Shown here: positions 22,481-34,300 of the stretch, one piece after another
How positions within the stretch are numbered: the stretch's first letter is position 1
Layout of the letters: each line of letters begins with the position of its first letter
Origin: Campylorhamphus procurvoides
Lineage: Eukaryota > Chordata > Aves > Passeriformes > Dendrocolaptidae
Reading direction: 5' to 3'
DNA length: 64,000 nt
Assembly: GCA_013396655.1 (NCBI GenBank)
Contig: WBMV01008303.1
Coordinates: forward strand, 1,028,358-1,092,357
Made by a program: the position numbers and the translations under genes
The notes under the pieces: model-generated
Database searches by the model: none
What the model was told of the DNA's origin: nothing
The model's input: the letters and a program-made list of their open reading frames with translations, nothing else

Positions 22481-23384
22481 TAGGACAAGGAAGAATATGA
22501 CCCACAGAAATCAGCATGTGCTTATTGCAGCTGAAAAGTGCAGAGAACCCACATCCCTGTGTACCATGAAACTGTGCTCTCAACAACAGATTTTGGGTTA
22601 AGTTAGATGCAGAACCAAGGCCAGTGTTATAAAACCCCTCCATGCCCTACCACAGAGAGCATGGGCTTGTTAGAGCCTGAAGCTCACACAAGAGCAGCTC
22701 ACAGTTGTTAATTCTAGAGAATCAAGCTCAAATCCTGCTGTGTTGGCCAGGATGGAGGCCAATCACAACACGAGGCAAATCCTTTTAATATGTTGCATAT
22801 CATTGCAGTAATCCAAGACAAATCTTAGAAAAGAATGTGACTTTAGCAAGAGTATTTTTGTCACTGTGAAAATTATCCCAGTGAAGAAACAGCAAAATTA
22901 TCTTAGCAGCATTCAAGCTGCCTGTCAGCCTTTGAGTGAGAATCCCAGGGCAGGAGTCTGAGGAGGCCAGCCACAGCAAGCAAGAGGATTCCAGGGAATG
23001 CTGCAGTTCCTTCTGACTCCTCTGCACAAAGACAATTATGCCACTCAGCACCAATATAGAGCTTACTTTTCTCTTCCAGGAGACCAACTCTGTTTGTTGT
23101 AAAATCATGACACACATATGTGCACATACCACAGCTTCCTTATGGCTCTTTCTGACTTCCAGGGTTTAATGGCACGTGCTGAACACGTCTGCAAGCTTCT
23201 CATTTTGCTCTCATCAAGTTTAGAAATACACATTCTTAAACCACAAAAGCTGAGGTTCGAATGACTCCAGATTATAACAACTTAAGAAAAACATTAAATA
23301 TATGCAGACATAAAATGTACTTTGGTGCTAACAACTCCCTGCAGCTCTACAGTCTTGGGGCAGAGTGACTGGAAAGCAGGCCAG

Positions 23385-23495
23385 TGGAAAAGCACCTGCT
23401 GTGGTTTAGTTGACAAGGTGGTGATCAGCCAAAGGTTGCACTTGAGGATCTCAAGGGTCTGTTCTAACCTAAATGATTCTGAGATTCTGTGTGAA
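23385..23495 (+). repeat. Avian CR1 LINE 3' end, sense
   Basis: The segment reads GGTTTAGTTGACAAGGTGGT at 23403-23422, GATCAGCCAAAGGTTGCACT at 23423-23442, then 'ctcaagggtctgttctaacctaaatgattc'. It ends with two worn tail units, GATTCTGA and GATTCTGTG. This matches the 3' end of a CR1 type known from many birds. Only the last 110 bases are present, as is usual for 5'-truncated CR1 copies. Confidence 0.85.
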
Positions 23496-24141
23496 AATTA
23501 TGAGAAGAGTCAATACCTATGACTATTTTTTAAACAACTGACATCAAATCCTGACCCAGTTGCCAAGAAAGTACTACAGGTCTAATGAGAAATTTCCACT
23601 TACCCAGTGAAGGCAGGAAGATCAGCACTCTTCCATCTGTTGTAATCCATACTGATCTCTGGGTTTCTCAATTGCCATTACACAGGAGAGAACTGTTCAG
23701 ATGGAAAAGGTGAATTCTGTCTCCTTTAAACATGTTTTCAGGGTATAAAAGTTCAAAAGCTGAAAAAAAGGTGATTTAAAAAATACTAAATAAGATGCTG
23801 ATTGCAAAGATCTCTGAATTAGAAGAATGTCTTACACAACAAAAAGATGCAGATGAAATCTATAATGAACAAAAAAAGTAATTTAAATGGTTCCCCAAGG
23901 AAAATAACCCAAAGTATATCTCCTTAAAGCAGCAAAGAAATTCACAGAAACAGACTAATTTACTATTTTTTTTCTTGGAAAACATAACTGAGTTCACACA
24001 CTATCGGAGTGCTTTACTATGTAAGCCATTCTGAAAAATAAAAATAGTGCTTGACACAGGATCTGAAGTTATCTGTACAGCCCTAATTTCTAATGTCTAA
24101 ACTCTTATCTCCTGTAATTCTAAATGAAAATTCTGAACACC

Positions 24142-24335
24142 CTTAATAGTATCTAACACTTCTACAACACTTTCCACCATTAAGTCTTAAAATGCCTTAC
24201 AACAGGTTAGTGACATTATCTCCGTTTTACAAAAAGGGAAACAAGCATGGAGAGCTGATCTGCTCAGACCCACCAAGCAGACTGGGAGCAGACACAGAGC
24301 TATGATCCATCCTCCTGTGTGTTCTAGTCCTGAGG
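24142..24335 (-). repeat. MIR-type SINE, antisense, near full length
   Basis: The reverse MIR order is clear: 'aacacttctacaacactttcc' (tail side), TGACATTATCTCCGTTTTAC at 24211-24230, AAAAAGGGAAACAAGCATGG at 24231-24250, then GAGCTGATCTGCTCAGACCC with a worn core. The head side has 'cagacacagagctatgatcc' and GTGTTCTAGTCCTGAGG. It is one of the longer MIR copies here. Confidence 0.65.
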
Positions 24336-25631
24336 AAATTAGCATTCCCTCTAATTGCATTTTTATTTCCTGTTAGAGAGCACATAGGAATATCTGGAAA
24401 TTTAGTAGCAATTTTTAAAAGTGCTTTTGGGGAAAAGGAAGATTTTAGTCACTCATTATGTGACTAAATTAATGCACATAGAAAAACACTCTTATGAATA
24501 TAAAATGTGGCATACACTCCACATTCTGGGCTATTTAATATTTGCTCTGAAACTCTGAATCAAATCAAATCCCTCAACTCAATATTGTTTACAATTTATT
24601 TCAACTTCAATTGATGAGACAACACAGAGGTTCTCTTCAATTTACAAGTGTCTGTGCTCTGCTGATGTCACTTTCAACAACACTTGTTCAGGGCTTTTGT
24701 AGCTCTCTGCCACATTTAGCTCCTGGTACTTTCTGAGTATCCATCCCAGCTCTGGAGGGAGAGTTCAATCAGTTCCACTGCATGTTTCAAGACATATATT
24801 TAGCACAACAATCATTTCAGAGCTTTTCCTTACCACTTTAATTCTGTCTCAACCTTAATTCAGGAACTTAACAACATCCATTGATTATCTGGTTATAGAG
24901 TCACTTTCCATACATTCATATATGCAGGTGTTATTATATATATATTGAGCTACAAATCAATTTCACAAACATTTCTAGGCTTAGAACATTAACTCCCCTG
25001 CAAATTAGAAAGAACTTTGGGTACCCTGACAAGGCAGCGCTGAAACAGGAGAATGCTCATCACGAGAATTAAAATTGCCAGCACCTAATTGACCCTTCCA
25101 TTTCCCTTTGAGTCACAGGGATGGGACACATGCGGTCCCTGAAACATTCCCAGCTCGAGGACTGGCACATCCCTGAGGTGGGAAACAGCTAAGCCGTGTA
25201 TTAGTGTCTGGGGTAATAGCAGATATTTAACACCTCACACCAGAAGAAAACAGCAAAACATTTTACCAGGTGGGAGAGCTGGAGTAGGTAGATGAGGTGT
25301 AATTATGCTCATTGGAATCTGGCCAGAACACTTGATCAAATACAGCCAACAGCCCTGGTAAAGCCTTAAACAGTTACAGGTACTTCAGTTTTCGGTCTTA
25401 GGTAAAAAGACAGTGCTTTGTCCATGCGTGTAATAAAACACTGACGAGGTCACTGAGGCTTGCAGGGGAGTTTTAGGTGTGTTTTATAGGTATTACCACA
25501 CACCTACCAATATTTGAAACCAGAGCATCAGTAGAAACCACTTAACACACATTTGCATAGATACGCATCCATTTGCATCAGATTACACAAACACACGGCA
25601 TTTCCCATGGCCCTGGGAGGTGGGAGAGCAG

Positions 25632-25925
25632 CACCATGAGGGGATCAGCCCCCTTCAGGGATGGAGGGAAAGTCCCAGCACCATGAGGGGATCAAAATCC
25701 TCAGGGATGGCAGGAAAGTGTAATCACCATGAGGGGAGAGGGTCTTCAGATATGGCAGGAAAGTTCCAGGACCATGAGGGGAGTGACCCCTCAGAGCAGG
25801 AAAGGGTCCTGGCACACTGAGGGGATCGGCACCCTCAGAGATGGGGCATTCCAGCACCCCGAGGGGAAGGATGCCCTAAAGTGGATCAATCCCGAGGCCA
25901 TGAGGGATAAGGTCCATGGAAGGGG
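25632..25925. repeat. Minisatellite, unit about 46-47 bp, about six copies
   Basis: Each unit begins with CACCATGAGGGGA and continues through a CTTCAGGGATGGCAGGAAAG-type middle. Starts are at 25632, 25679, 25725, 25771 (offset by one) and, more diverged, near 25813 and 25855. The first three spacings are 47, 46 and about 46 bases. Later copies shorten to about 42. Copies differ by many point changes, so the array is not recent. Confidence 0.85.
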
Positions 25926-26139
25926 AGAGCCCTGAGCTGCAAATGCAGCAGTTTCGAGGAGCAGGAGCCCTGAGGTGAGCAGGTCTCAGCTCTGTGGGAG
26001 AGCACCTGCCCAGGAACAGCCTGATGGACGGGGTGGAGGCACCTGAGGGGATAGAATGGAGCTGGTTGGGCTCATCTGAGCTTTGTGGCAGTGCTGGGAG
26101 GAATAAGGGCCAGGGAAAGGTAGGAATCAAAGGAAAGGT

Positions 26140-26247
26140 GGGCTATGGAAGGGCAGGGAACACAGCTGGGGTGGGCTATGGAAGGGCAGGGAACACAGCC
26201 AGGATGGGCTATGGAAGGGCAGGGAACACAGGAGAAGTGGGCTTTGG
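26140..26247. repeat. Minisatellite, 33-bp unit, about 3.3 copies
   Basis: The unit GGGCTATGGAAGGGCAGGGA plus a 13-base variable part (ACACAGC...) repeats with starts near 26141, 26174 and 26207, then a partial copy GGGCTTTGGAA near 26239. The period of 33 is a multiple of three, so the plus frame 25994-26359 stays open across it and gives an 11-residue protein repeat (GYGRAGNTAGV type). High identity among copies suggests recent expansion or homogenisation. Confidence 0.9.
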
Positions 26248-26918
26248 AACAGCAACCCCATGTCCTCGGGTGGGTTTGATGGGTGGAAAGGGAGTAGAGC
26301 TGTGGCTGGCAGGTGTTATGGTCAGGGCCTTTGAAAGTGGAGAGGCAGGAGTCTGCTGAGGGAAGAATCAAGGCCAGTCCAGCCTGCCCCTCTGAAGGGG
26401 AAGCTGCTCCTCCCTTGGAAATGGGACAGTAATGGGACCAGAGTGTCTGCTGAGGCTCCCCTACAGACAAGTCATTGCTCTGTGACCCCTGCCCAAGCTG
26501 AGTGTGTTACTGAACCTCTGGTGGCCAAAGCCATGCTCTGTTTGGTACTGCTGGAGGGTTTGGGTCTAACTCTTGCTTTGTGGGGCAGGTGGGGGGTCCA
26601 CAGAGGCCCTGCTGTGCACCTGGAGCTCAGGACCAGGTACCTGTACCTGCTTGTGAGCAGTGTTCCTGTTTGAAAGGCAGGGACACTGAGAAATCCCAGC
26701 ACCCTGCTCCTGAGAAAGCTGTTCTGGAGGCTGGCAGATGGGAAATGGCATGTCCAGGAGGAAAATGAACGAGGTAGGCTGTGGTCAGCAGGATGCTGAA
26801 TGTTCTGAGCAAAATTATCTTTAGGGTTACAGTGGCATCTCTAGGGATGCTGAACTGAGACATTAAAGTAGTTCTGGTCTTGTTCCAGTGTGATTAATAT
26901 CAAAGTCTTGTAAAAACA

Positions 26919-27060
26919 ATGGTTTTGTGGTTAGGCCATCGGACAGTGGCTCAGTGACTGTGGCCTCATTCCCTTCTCCCTGGTTGGCACTCTAGACAAA
27001 TTGGTGCAAGTCTGTTAATTTATCTGTGTCTCACTTGCACATCTGCAAAATTTTTACTGT
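26919..27060 (+). repeat. MIR-like SINE, sense
   Basis: AATGGTTTTGTGGTTAGGCC at 26919-26938 resembles the tRNA-like head. GCAAGTCTGTTAATTTATCT at 27006-27025 and GTGTCTCACTTGCACATCTG at 27026-27045, followed by CAAAATTTTTACTG, follow the 'gcaagtcacttaatctctctgtgcctcagtttccccatctgtaaaatg' order. It is diverged, with a small internal rearrangement or insertion near 26980-27000. Confidence 0.6.
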
Positions 27061-30000
27061 GCCAGGTAAATCAATGGTGTCTCACAGCACAGCACCTGCT
27101 GTGGTGATGATCTGCCACTCTCAGTGGGCTTCCAATGGGGCTAAATTTACTGAGGAGAATAAGTCACTTGGTCAAACAAGGCTTTATAAATGGTGATTTT
27201 ATTTAACTGTAAATGTTTATTATATAAGAGGTGAAGTCAAGAAAAAATGTACATATATAGAAATTTTTTAAATTCAAAGATTCCCAAAACCTTGTACTAG
27301 GGAGCAATAGATATTTAAATGGCAGGATTGAGTAATATTAAAAATAGTTTCAATACTCATGGCTTGTAGAAGTCTCTCACAACCCTGCAAATTATTTCTC
27401 TCTGTACTGATTTTTTCCTTTTCCCATTCACTGAGCAATGATTATTTCCCATGCCTTTAAATGGAGCTGAAATTAGCTTGGTTATTTTTGTTTAACAACA
27501 ACAACCTCAATGCATGTTGTGCTTTTTATCCTGCAAAAAGAGCTTTGTTTGTTCCCTGGCATTGGAGATGATGTCAGCAAAGCTTCCTGGAAGAGCAACT
27601 GCTGTTAGCTAATTGCTGTCTGCTTCACAACCAGCAAAGGCAGGAATGAAACCAAGGCACCTTTGTGACCCTACAGAATGTAACCTGTGCTTACATTCTG
27701 TGGTGTAACTTCATCACAATGCAGTAGCACAAAGTAGGCATGAAGTAGTCAGTATATAACACTAATGTATCAAGATAGCTTTCAGAATTGTTATTTTTCT
27801 GCTCAGTAACAATAATAATAAAAATAGTAAGAGGTAGACAATTTCTGCTTTTAGTGTTCAGAGGTGAAGCTTCTGAGTAAAATAGAGGAGATGGGAATAT
27901 CTGAAAGGATAAGTCTATTTATACAGTCTGGCAGGATTTTGCATATGGGGTTGATTTTTGTCACTTCACATGAGAGCAAGAAACTGTATTTTCGTCTGTT
28001 TTGTTGGGAGTATTATTCATTCATCTAGGACATTATCAATCTAATACATGCATCCTGTTTCTACTAAAATCAGTTAGGCAGACCTTGAGAAATGAGGGCA
28101 AAAGATAAATACTGTGAAGATAGAAGAAAATGTCTTCCTTAATTCCCGCTGGCAGCAGTTCATTGTGTCATGCAGAGTGCTAAGGTCTAATTGCATAGAG
28201 ATGGCCAGCCCTCATACAGGAGTTTATCTCTTTTGGCAGACTAGTAACTGGGAGAATGGTGATTCCTCAACCCTGCAGTCCCGTGAGCCAAAGGGTTAAT
28301 TTTTCTTCCTGCTGTGGTTTCTCAGACTCTCTCCTTTGATGGAATCCGCATTCAGATTCTCCAGCAGTGAAGAAGAGGGCAGGTTTTTCCCTTCCAGGCT
28401 TTCATTATGTTGCAGTTTTCATGATTTTCCAGGGCTGCTGGGTTCATGAAAATTAATGCAATTCTGCCAGACTGTTTCCTTCGTTTCTGATGTGCCCTGA
28501 TGCATTATGAAACCATTCAAGGGACTTAAATTTCTCTTCCACTGAGTTCAAACCAACAGTATGTGATTTGTTCTGTTTCCGGAGACTTCCTTACAACTCT
28601 GGTATTGTTCCAAGTAGCCCAGCAGAACGGGTTGGAGGAGTCCTTTATCCTTGGGACCCTTCCCTCCAAAGCTTCCTCCCATTTGGTGTCATCAGCTCCC
28701 TTTGGGAAGTGTTACATGTACTCAACAGGCAGATTTTGCAGATAAATCTGTTCTGTAGTATTTCAAAAACATTTGTTGTCCTTTCTCTTCCTGGACAAGG
28801 AGAAGGAAAGAGACAGTGGACAGGGAATACCTAGCAGACTGGAGTTTTCAAAGGCAACCAGAGACTGAAGCAATTGGTATGATAACAGAATACTTTCTTC
28901 TCTGGCATATACTTTTAAGTCCTTCAGTGATGGCATCTTAGCTGATGGCACACTCAATTTTAGCTGGGGGAATTTCCACTGCAGGCATGGGTTTACTCTA
29001 GTGCTTTATTGATTGCTATAAAGTAGTCCTGTATTTCAGAGAAAATCTTCTGTTGGGCGCTTACAGTTTGGATTTCTTGATTGTGTCATGCCTGTTTCTC
29101 GTGGCAGAAAAAGCAAATGTTGAAGAAGAGAAAAGTTGATTTTGAATGTAAAGGGACATGAAAAATCAGGACTGAACTTGATCATGTGTACTAGAGAGGA
29201 ATAAAGGTTTCACTCAGAGCTGTCAGGTAAACCCATGTGAGGAGGTGTCCGTCCTGGATATGAGGGTGACTGGGAGCTGGGAGCTGTGCTCAGAACAAGC
29301 CAGTGTCTATATATTGGCAGGCCATGAGGACCCGTCCTCGAAGGCCAAATGAGCATGGTGATAAGCTTTTATTTTTATCATTTCAATATCTGCTTTGAAT
29401 ATACAGGCTCCACCCAGGATCTTTTCCTTGCTTTTTGACAGTGCTGTCTATGTGTGGCCAACCAGGGTTTACTTCAACCAGATGGAAGTAAAAATGGAAG
29501 CACAGTGCAGGCTTTTCACAGGGGCTCCTGTCTTTAATAAATAAAGAGGTGATGCACAGGATAAAGCCACACTGCTTCTGTCTGCATTGCTTTTCTATAT
29601 CTGCTGTCTAAATTTGAACTAGCTGAAGGATGCCAGTATGTGCTGCAATCCTGACTGCACTGTAGTCATACCTGCGGGAAAGAGCTCAGGAGTGCCCCAG
29701 CTCCATTGTTCATATTCCAACATCAGTGGAGAAAGGGCTCTTCCAAGGAGTTCTCCGTTGCCTTACTTTTTGCATTACTGGATTTCTGTCTAGTGGTTTA
29801 GTAACCTGCAGAGATGGCCAAGGGGCAACTCACCTCCCTTCCCCTCCTCTGTTTTCTTCTAACTAATTTGCTGAAAGAACAGATAAAAATTCCGGTGAGT
29901 GTCTCCTTATAAATCCATAGATAAAGATTAAAGTGGGTAAGGGACCTCTTCCAGCTCCCTCTTCATTTCTTAGTGGTTTCAACAGCCTCAGAACACTCTT

Positions 30001-30460
30001 GTGACTTTTCAAGTATGTAAATGAGCCAATTCCTGTCTCTTCAGGTATTTCCAAGTAGAAGTCAGGCAAGCACCACCTATTCCAATGATTATATGCCTGT
30101 TCTCTACTGTGATCCCCTTCTCATCTGCTGGGACACCTCATACTGTTTAGCAGTGTGTGAATAGCAGGGTGCTTATGACATGCTGACATCTACTTACATC
30201 TTGCAGCTGAAAACCCTGGTTCTACAGAGAAAATTGCTGTAATTTCAGATATAAATGCATGGAAATTCTTGGTATCAATACTGTACTGTCTTTATAATGG
30301 TCCCTGATGCTTTTCCTGGAGGAGTGGGGTGAGAGTTGGAAGGGTTATTTGGTGGTTGAGTAAGTGCCCATTGGGTAAACTGTAGCTAAAGCATCTCAGA
30401 TACGTATTTATGCTTCATGCACAAATAAAAATATCTCAGTGCATCTGGCAGAAAATGAAC
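27061..30460. other. AT-rich unique DNA, nothing recognised apart from a hairpin
   Basis: No known repeat family was recognised. Positions 27.2-27.4 kb are very AT-rich. The only striking structure is the perfect hairpin at 27671-27703. Short frames (at most 88 codons) have no known motif. Confidence 0.45.
27671..27703. repeat. Short perfect inverted repeat (hairpin)
   Basis: ACAGAATGTAA at 27673-27683 is followed by the 7-base loop CCTGTGC and then the exact reverse complement TTACATTCTGT at 27691-27701. Adding a T-G wobble and a C-G pair gives a 13-pair stem. It is too short for a typical microRNA precursor unless the outer bases also pair. It may instead be a protein-binding palindrome or a small transposon end. 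Confidence 0.7.
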
Positions 30461-30680
30461 GGCTGGTTAAAATTGCAGTTGTGATGTGTCAGGGGACATG
30501 GTGGCAGTGCCACAGTGTGCTGGATAAAACTGCAGTTGTGATGTGTCATGGGACATGGTGGCAGTGCCACAGTGGGCTGGAGCAAACTGCAGTTGTGATG
30601 TGATGTGGGACATGGTGGCAGTGCCACAATGGGCTGGATAAAACTGCAGTTGTGATGTGATGTGGGACATGGTGGCAGGG
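30461..30680. repeat. Minisatellite, exact 57-bp unit, about 3.8 copies
   Basis: The marker GCAGTTGTGATGTG occurs at 30475, 30532, 30589 and 30646, exactly 57 bases apart each time. Within the unit GGGACATGGTGGCAGTGCCA is nearly invariant (GTGGCAGTGCCAC also forms a small palindrome). Because 57 is a multiple of three, the minus-strand 199-codon frame (30436-31035) runs through the array and gives a 19-residue repeat. Copies three and four share TGATGTGATGTGGG, so the latest duplication was probably between them. Confidence 0.95.
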
Positions 30681-33614
30681 CTGCTGAGATGATGAGATGA
30701 TGAGCTGCACCTCCACCAGCTGCTCTGATGAATCCACTGGAGGACATTGCCCACTGCTGTTCGACTGTGGGCTGAGCACCAGCAAGCTGCAGCTGCCTGT
30801 AGTCCTGACCCAGCAATGTCACACCGGCATCCAGGTCTGTGAGCACATCTTGATGGCAAAGTCGACTTGAATGAAGGAACCCATTAGCAGCATTCCTCCC
30901 TTCCTCTTCCTCACTATTCCTGCACTTTAATTTCTTCACAATCCTAACTGCTTCGCATTTTTCACTTTCTTTGTGACTTGAAAGGATCAATAGGGAACCA
31001 TCAAAGAAATGGTGTAAGGACTCATTTATTTCCAAAGTGTTTTCTTTCTTTTGTCATTGTTAATTGGATTGCTCGTAGCCAGTGGGCTTTTGATCTGCTT
31101 AGCTGTCCCAATGGCAAGGGAATGGAGAGGAAAGGAAAGAGTATTTTAAATGCTATAAATCATGTAGAGATTCAGAATGGTTTATAGTGATCAATAAAAC
31201 AAACAATTACCCTGTCATTACCCAATACACTGTCATGATGGTTTCAAGCATTGGCAAAGAAAATACAAATAATAGTAACATGCATACAAAGGAAAAAAAC
31301 CATAAGCCTCACTGGTGATGGTGAAATATACAGCCCAGTAAAATAAGACTCCCAGTTTAAAGCGTGTCTGAGGAAGAAATCACCTGCAATTAGTTAAAAC
31401 TGGCTTTGCTCATGTTCTAGCAACAGCTTTACACTTTTAGCAGAGATCAGGGCTCCGAGAACACTCATCACTGTACAGAGTGAGAGCCAGCCCCTGCTCT
31501 GGAGTGTTTCAATTAAGGCAGAAGCAGCAACAGCCAATGTTTGTCCAGGGACTAAATTCTCTTCACTATGGGAGGAACTGATGCTTGAGGACTACAGTAG
31601 TTTCTGTTTCCACTGAATGCACAAATTCAGGCTGAGGTTTGCCCCTCTTTGGACTCCTTAAAAGAGACTCCATGGATGTCTGTTGGACTTGAAGTGTCTT
31701 TCCCAAATTTAAATTGGTGGCAAAACTTCCATTGATTTCAAGTAGTACATATTTAATTCATCATTTATAGACACTGCTTGAACCAACACAACCAAACCAA
31801 AAGTGACCGAGGTCTTTTAATACAAGCATCACTGAAAACAAGGGGATGTCCAAGTGATGCTGTCCCAGGTCACTGCACCTTTAGTGTCTGTGCACTCCTT
31901 AGGTAAGACCTGCATCTGTGCCAGTGTCACTGCCTGTTCCTGTGCTTCAGTGAAGGCTTGTCCCACCTACAGCTACACCTGTGGTGAAGACTTGTCCCAC
32001 CCAACAACCGACTAAATTAAAGATTTCTGCTGGGATTAAGGGCTTTGATGAGGACTTTATTGGGACATAAAATGTAGGTACAGCCAATAGTCACAGCACC
32101 AATTGCCTACAATTAGAAAGCAGCTCTACCAGTGACTTTATTATCCCATCTTACAGCACCGTGGTGGATTCTAGCTCTACAAATCCATTGCCAGTGGCCC
32201 TGGATCCAATTAGGTAATGTGTGCCTGTCATGTTGGCAAACAAGCTGGATGCATCCTTTTAGCAAAGGTTCATCCCCACTGGACATCTCTCATGGCAAAA
32301 TAGCTGTTTTGCATCAACAAACAGCCTGTGTGCATCTTGAGCATTCCCCTGGTTTCTGTGGAAATCTGCCAGCTCAGCAGTGGGTCTGGGAGACCAGCAG
32401 GGGAAAAGTTAATACAATTGAATGCAGAGAAGTAAAAGCATTGAATTTTTCAGTGGTATTTTTCTGTTTCATTTTTTTAAATGCAAGTGCTTAAAACGAT
32501 ATATTTATAACAGCTGGAGGAGTTTTATAGTGCTGTAAAATGCAGAGTTTTACAGACTTATAACCTGTTGTGTAAGGGATGGGGAGGGGGATGTTGCTAT
32601 GGAACAAAAATAATGATGTCACATTATTAGTACTTTTGTCTTCAATGTACCTGGCTGCTGGAAAATTACAGTGTTTGCAACAGACATTGCAAGATAAACA
32701 CCCAAAACTTGAAACAAGAACCACATAGTAACTTGTTAAAAAATTAAACCCACCCACAAGAGCCACTTCTTTGTTCTTGCACCTCCAGTGTTAGAGGAAT
32801 AGAAATGGCATGATGTTCATGATCAGCCCTGTGTTCACACAGGATGTGTTTCAACCTTTGTTTATTTTCTCTTCAGGCAACCCATCTTCAGGAAATAGAT
32901 GGGCATGATCTCAAATCCACTGTGCAGATGCAGCTCCTTGGCTCTGTGTGGATCCTACTGGAGCTCTGCTACCTCTGCCTGTCAGAGGAGAGGGAACTGG
33001 AAGAGTCTCTTGGAGACAGAAAGGGGGTGAGATTAGAATATCTGGGTGATGTCTGTCTCTGTACTGTCATCAGACTGGGATTAACCCTGTGGGGGTTTCT
33101 CTGTAGTCGTTGTGACCTTCACTTTGATGATTCCTGAACATCCTGGTTGGGCTCAGGGCTCACACTCTGCATACATGTAATCATGTCTCCCTCATCAGGA
33201 GCAAGAGAGGGCTAGAGTGCTCCAGACATATGAAATCACTAAATAACACCATTGCTTCTGGATATGAGCTGACTTCCACTGTGCTGCTCCAGCATTGCTG
33301 CACTGCCCTCTCAAGTACACCTGTATTGAGGGGATCCCATCTAGCAGGGCACAGCTCTCTGCAGACATTCAGGGACAATCTGCTGCTGAAGTGATCTTGC
33401 TTTCTTAATAGAACATTATGCTGCAGCTACTGCGCCTGTGACAGGGTCCAGTGGAGCTTATTGGCTGTGCTCAGTGTGTGTGGCTATTCTGGACCCAGGC
33501 TAGACTGTTTACAAACAGTAGAGAGATTCTGCGTCTGTAACACAGTTTTTCTGCAATTTAGAGAAGCATTTCATGGCTGATGTAGAGTTGTCAACAATAA
33601 GTGGAAACCTCAGC
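30681..33614. other. Unique DNA, no gene recognised
   Basis: Positions 30.7-30.9 kb carry the non-repeat part of the 199-codon minus frame; its sequence matches no family I know. Positions 31951-32000 hold two copies of TGAAGRCTTGTCCCACC, 33 bases apart. A plus frame at 32132-32494 (120 codons) is unrecognised. No RNA gene was seen. Confidence 0.45.
31700..31755 (+). repeat. Ancient amniote repeat fragment (unnamed)
   Basis: GGTGGCAAAACTTCCATTGA at 31716-31735, followed by TTTCAAGTAGTACAT, resembles the 'ggcaaaactcccattgacttcaatgggagca' motif that recurs in turtle, crocodile and bird DNA. It is short and diverged. Confidence 0.35.
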
Positions 33615-33800
33615 CCCAAGAGCTTACACTTTAAATAGAAAGTAAGGGCAAGGGAATGATTATTCATTCTCGATTTGCAGATGAGTAGCTGGTGCATACT
33701 GAAACTAAATGTCTTGTCAAAAATTATGCAGGAAATCTGTGAATGAGCTGAGAATCGAACTCAAACCTCTGTGTTCCCAGCCTGGTATTGTCTTTCCTCT
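33615..33800 (-). repeat. MIR-type SINE, antisense
   Basis: Reverse MIR order is seen: TTCATTCTCGATTTGCAGAT at 33663-33682, then GAGTAGCTGGTGCATACTGA, GTCTTGTCAAAAATTATGCA at 33711-33730, GAATGAGCTGAGAATCGAAC at 33741-33760, TCAAACCTCTGTGTTCCCAG at 33761-33780, and CCTGGTATTGTC as the head. The 'gagaatcgaactcaaacctctg' part still resembles the tRNA B-box side. Good length for the family. Confidence 0.75.
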
Positions 33801-34174
33801 ATTTGCTACTTGCAGCTCATTTGGCTTCTTTATATAACTTACTAGTTCTAGGTTCAAAGCTGTCAGTGGCTGAAATCCTTCCTACATTTTAACATGTATT
33901 TTGGGAAGAGCAAAGTGCAAGGGACAAGTCTAACAGTAAACATTCCTTGGCTATACAGGCAATGAAGATACCACCTGTTCTCTCTCAGGGGGTTAACTGC
34001 TGCCTGCTGAAATCCACAGACATCTATTTATCGATTTCATCAGGTGTTCCATAAAGCCTTTAGTAGTCTGTCTAAGGTGCTTAAGCCAGAACACATCAAT
34101 GTAGGTTCATATATCTGAGTGCTTGCATTGTTTATCCTACTTATTCTCCTGATATTTCATTTGGCAGAACAGTT

Positions 34175-34300
34175 TTGCTGTTTCATTTAACAAAGGGAGA
34201 ACTGGGGCTCAGAGTGACTTGATGACTTGTATCAAAGTACACACAGTCACTGGCAGAGGACAGAGTTGGCTCTGGCACTCTGAAGTCCCAGGCTGGTACC
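34175..34300 (-). repeat. MIR-type SINE, antisense
   Basis: CATTTAACAAAGGGAGAACT at 34184-34203, GGGGCTCAGAGTGACTTGAT at 34204-34223, GACTTGTATCAAAGTACACACAG-type core, CACTGGCAGAGGACAGAGTT at 34249-34268, and GAAGTCCCAGGCTGGTACC follow the reverse MIR order closely. It begins about 370 bases after the MIR ending at 33800, in the same orientation. Confidence 0.7.

Larger units (their letters stand above)
25600..26860. other. GC-richer patch with two minisatellites
   Basis: Base composition rises from AT-rich on both sides to clearly G-rich on the plus strand. The patch contains the 46-bp and 33-bp arrays listed separately, and CpG is slightly more frequent than in the flanks. Multiple overlapping frames (up to 132 codons on minus, 121 on plus) arise from the repeats. 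I see no exon that I would defend. Confidence 0.55.

Noticed and set aside
23245..23270. GGTTCGAAT resembling a tRNA T-loop
   Set aside because: No matching acceptor stem, anticodon stem or A box around it.
23603..23665. Minus-strand exon candidate with a good GTAAGT donor at about 23606
   Set aside because: The donor is good, but no acceptor with a proper pyrimidine tract was found at a sensible distance.
25994..26470. Repetitive proteins from plus (121 codons) and minus (132 codons) frames
   Set aside because: Both strands give repeats because the DNA is a 33-bp minisatellite whose unit is a multiple of three.
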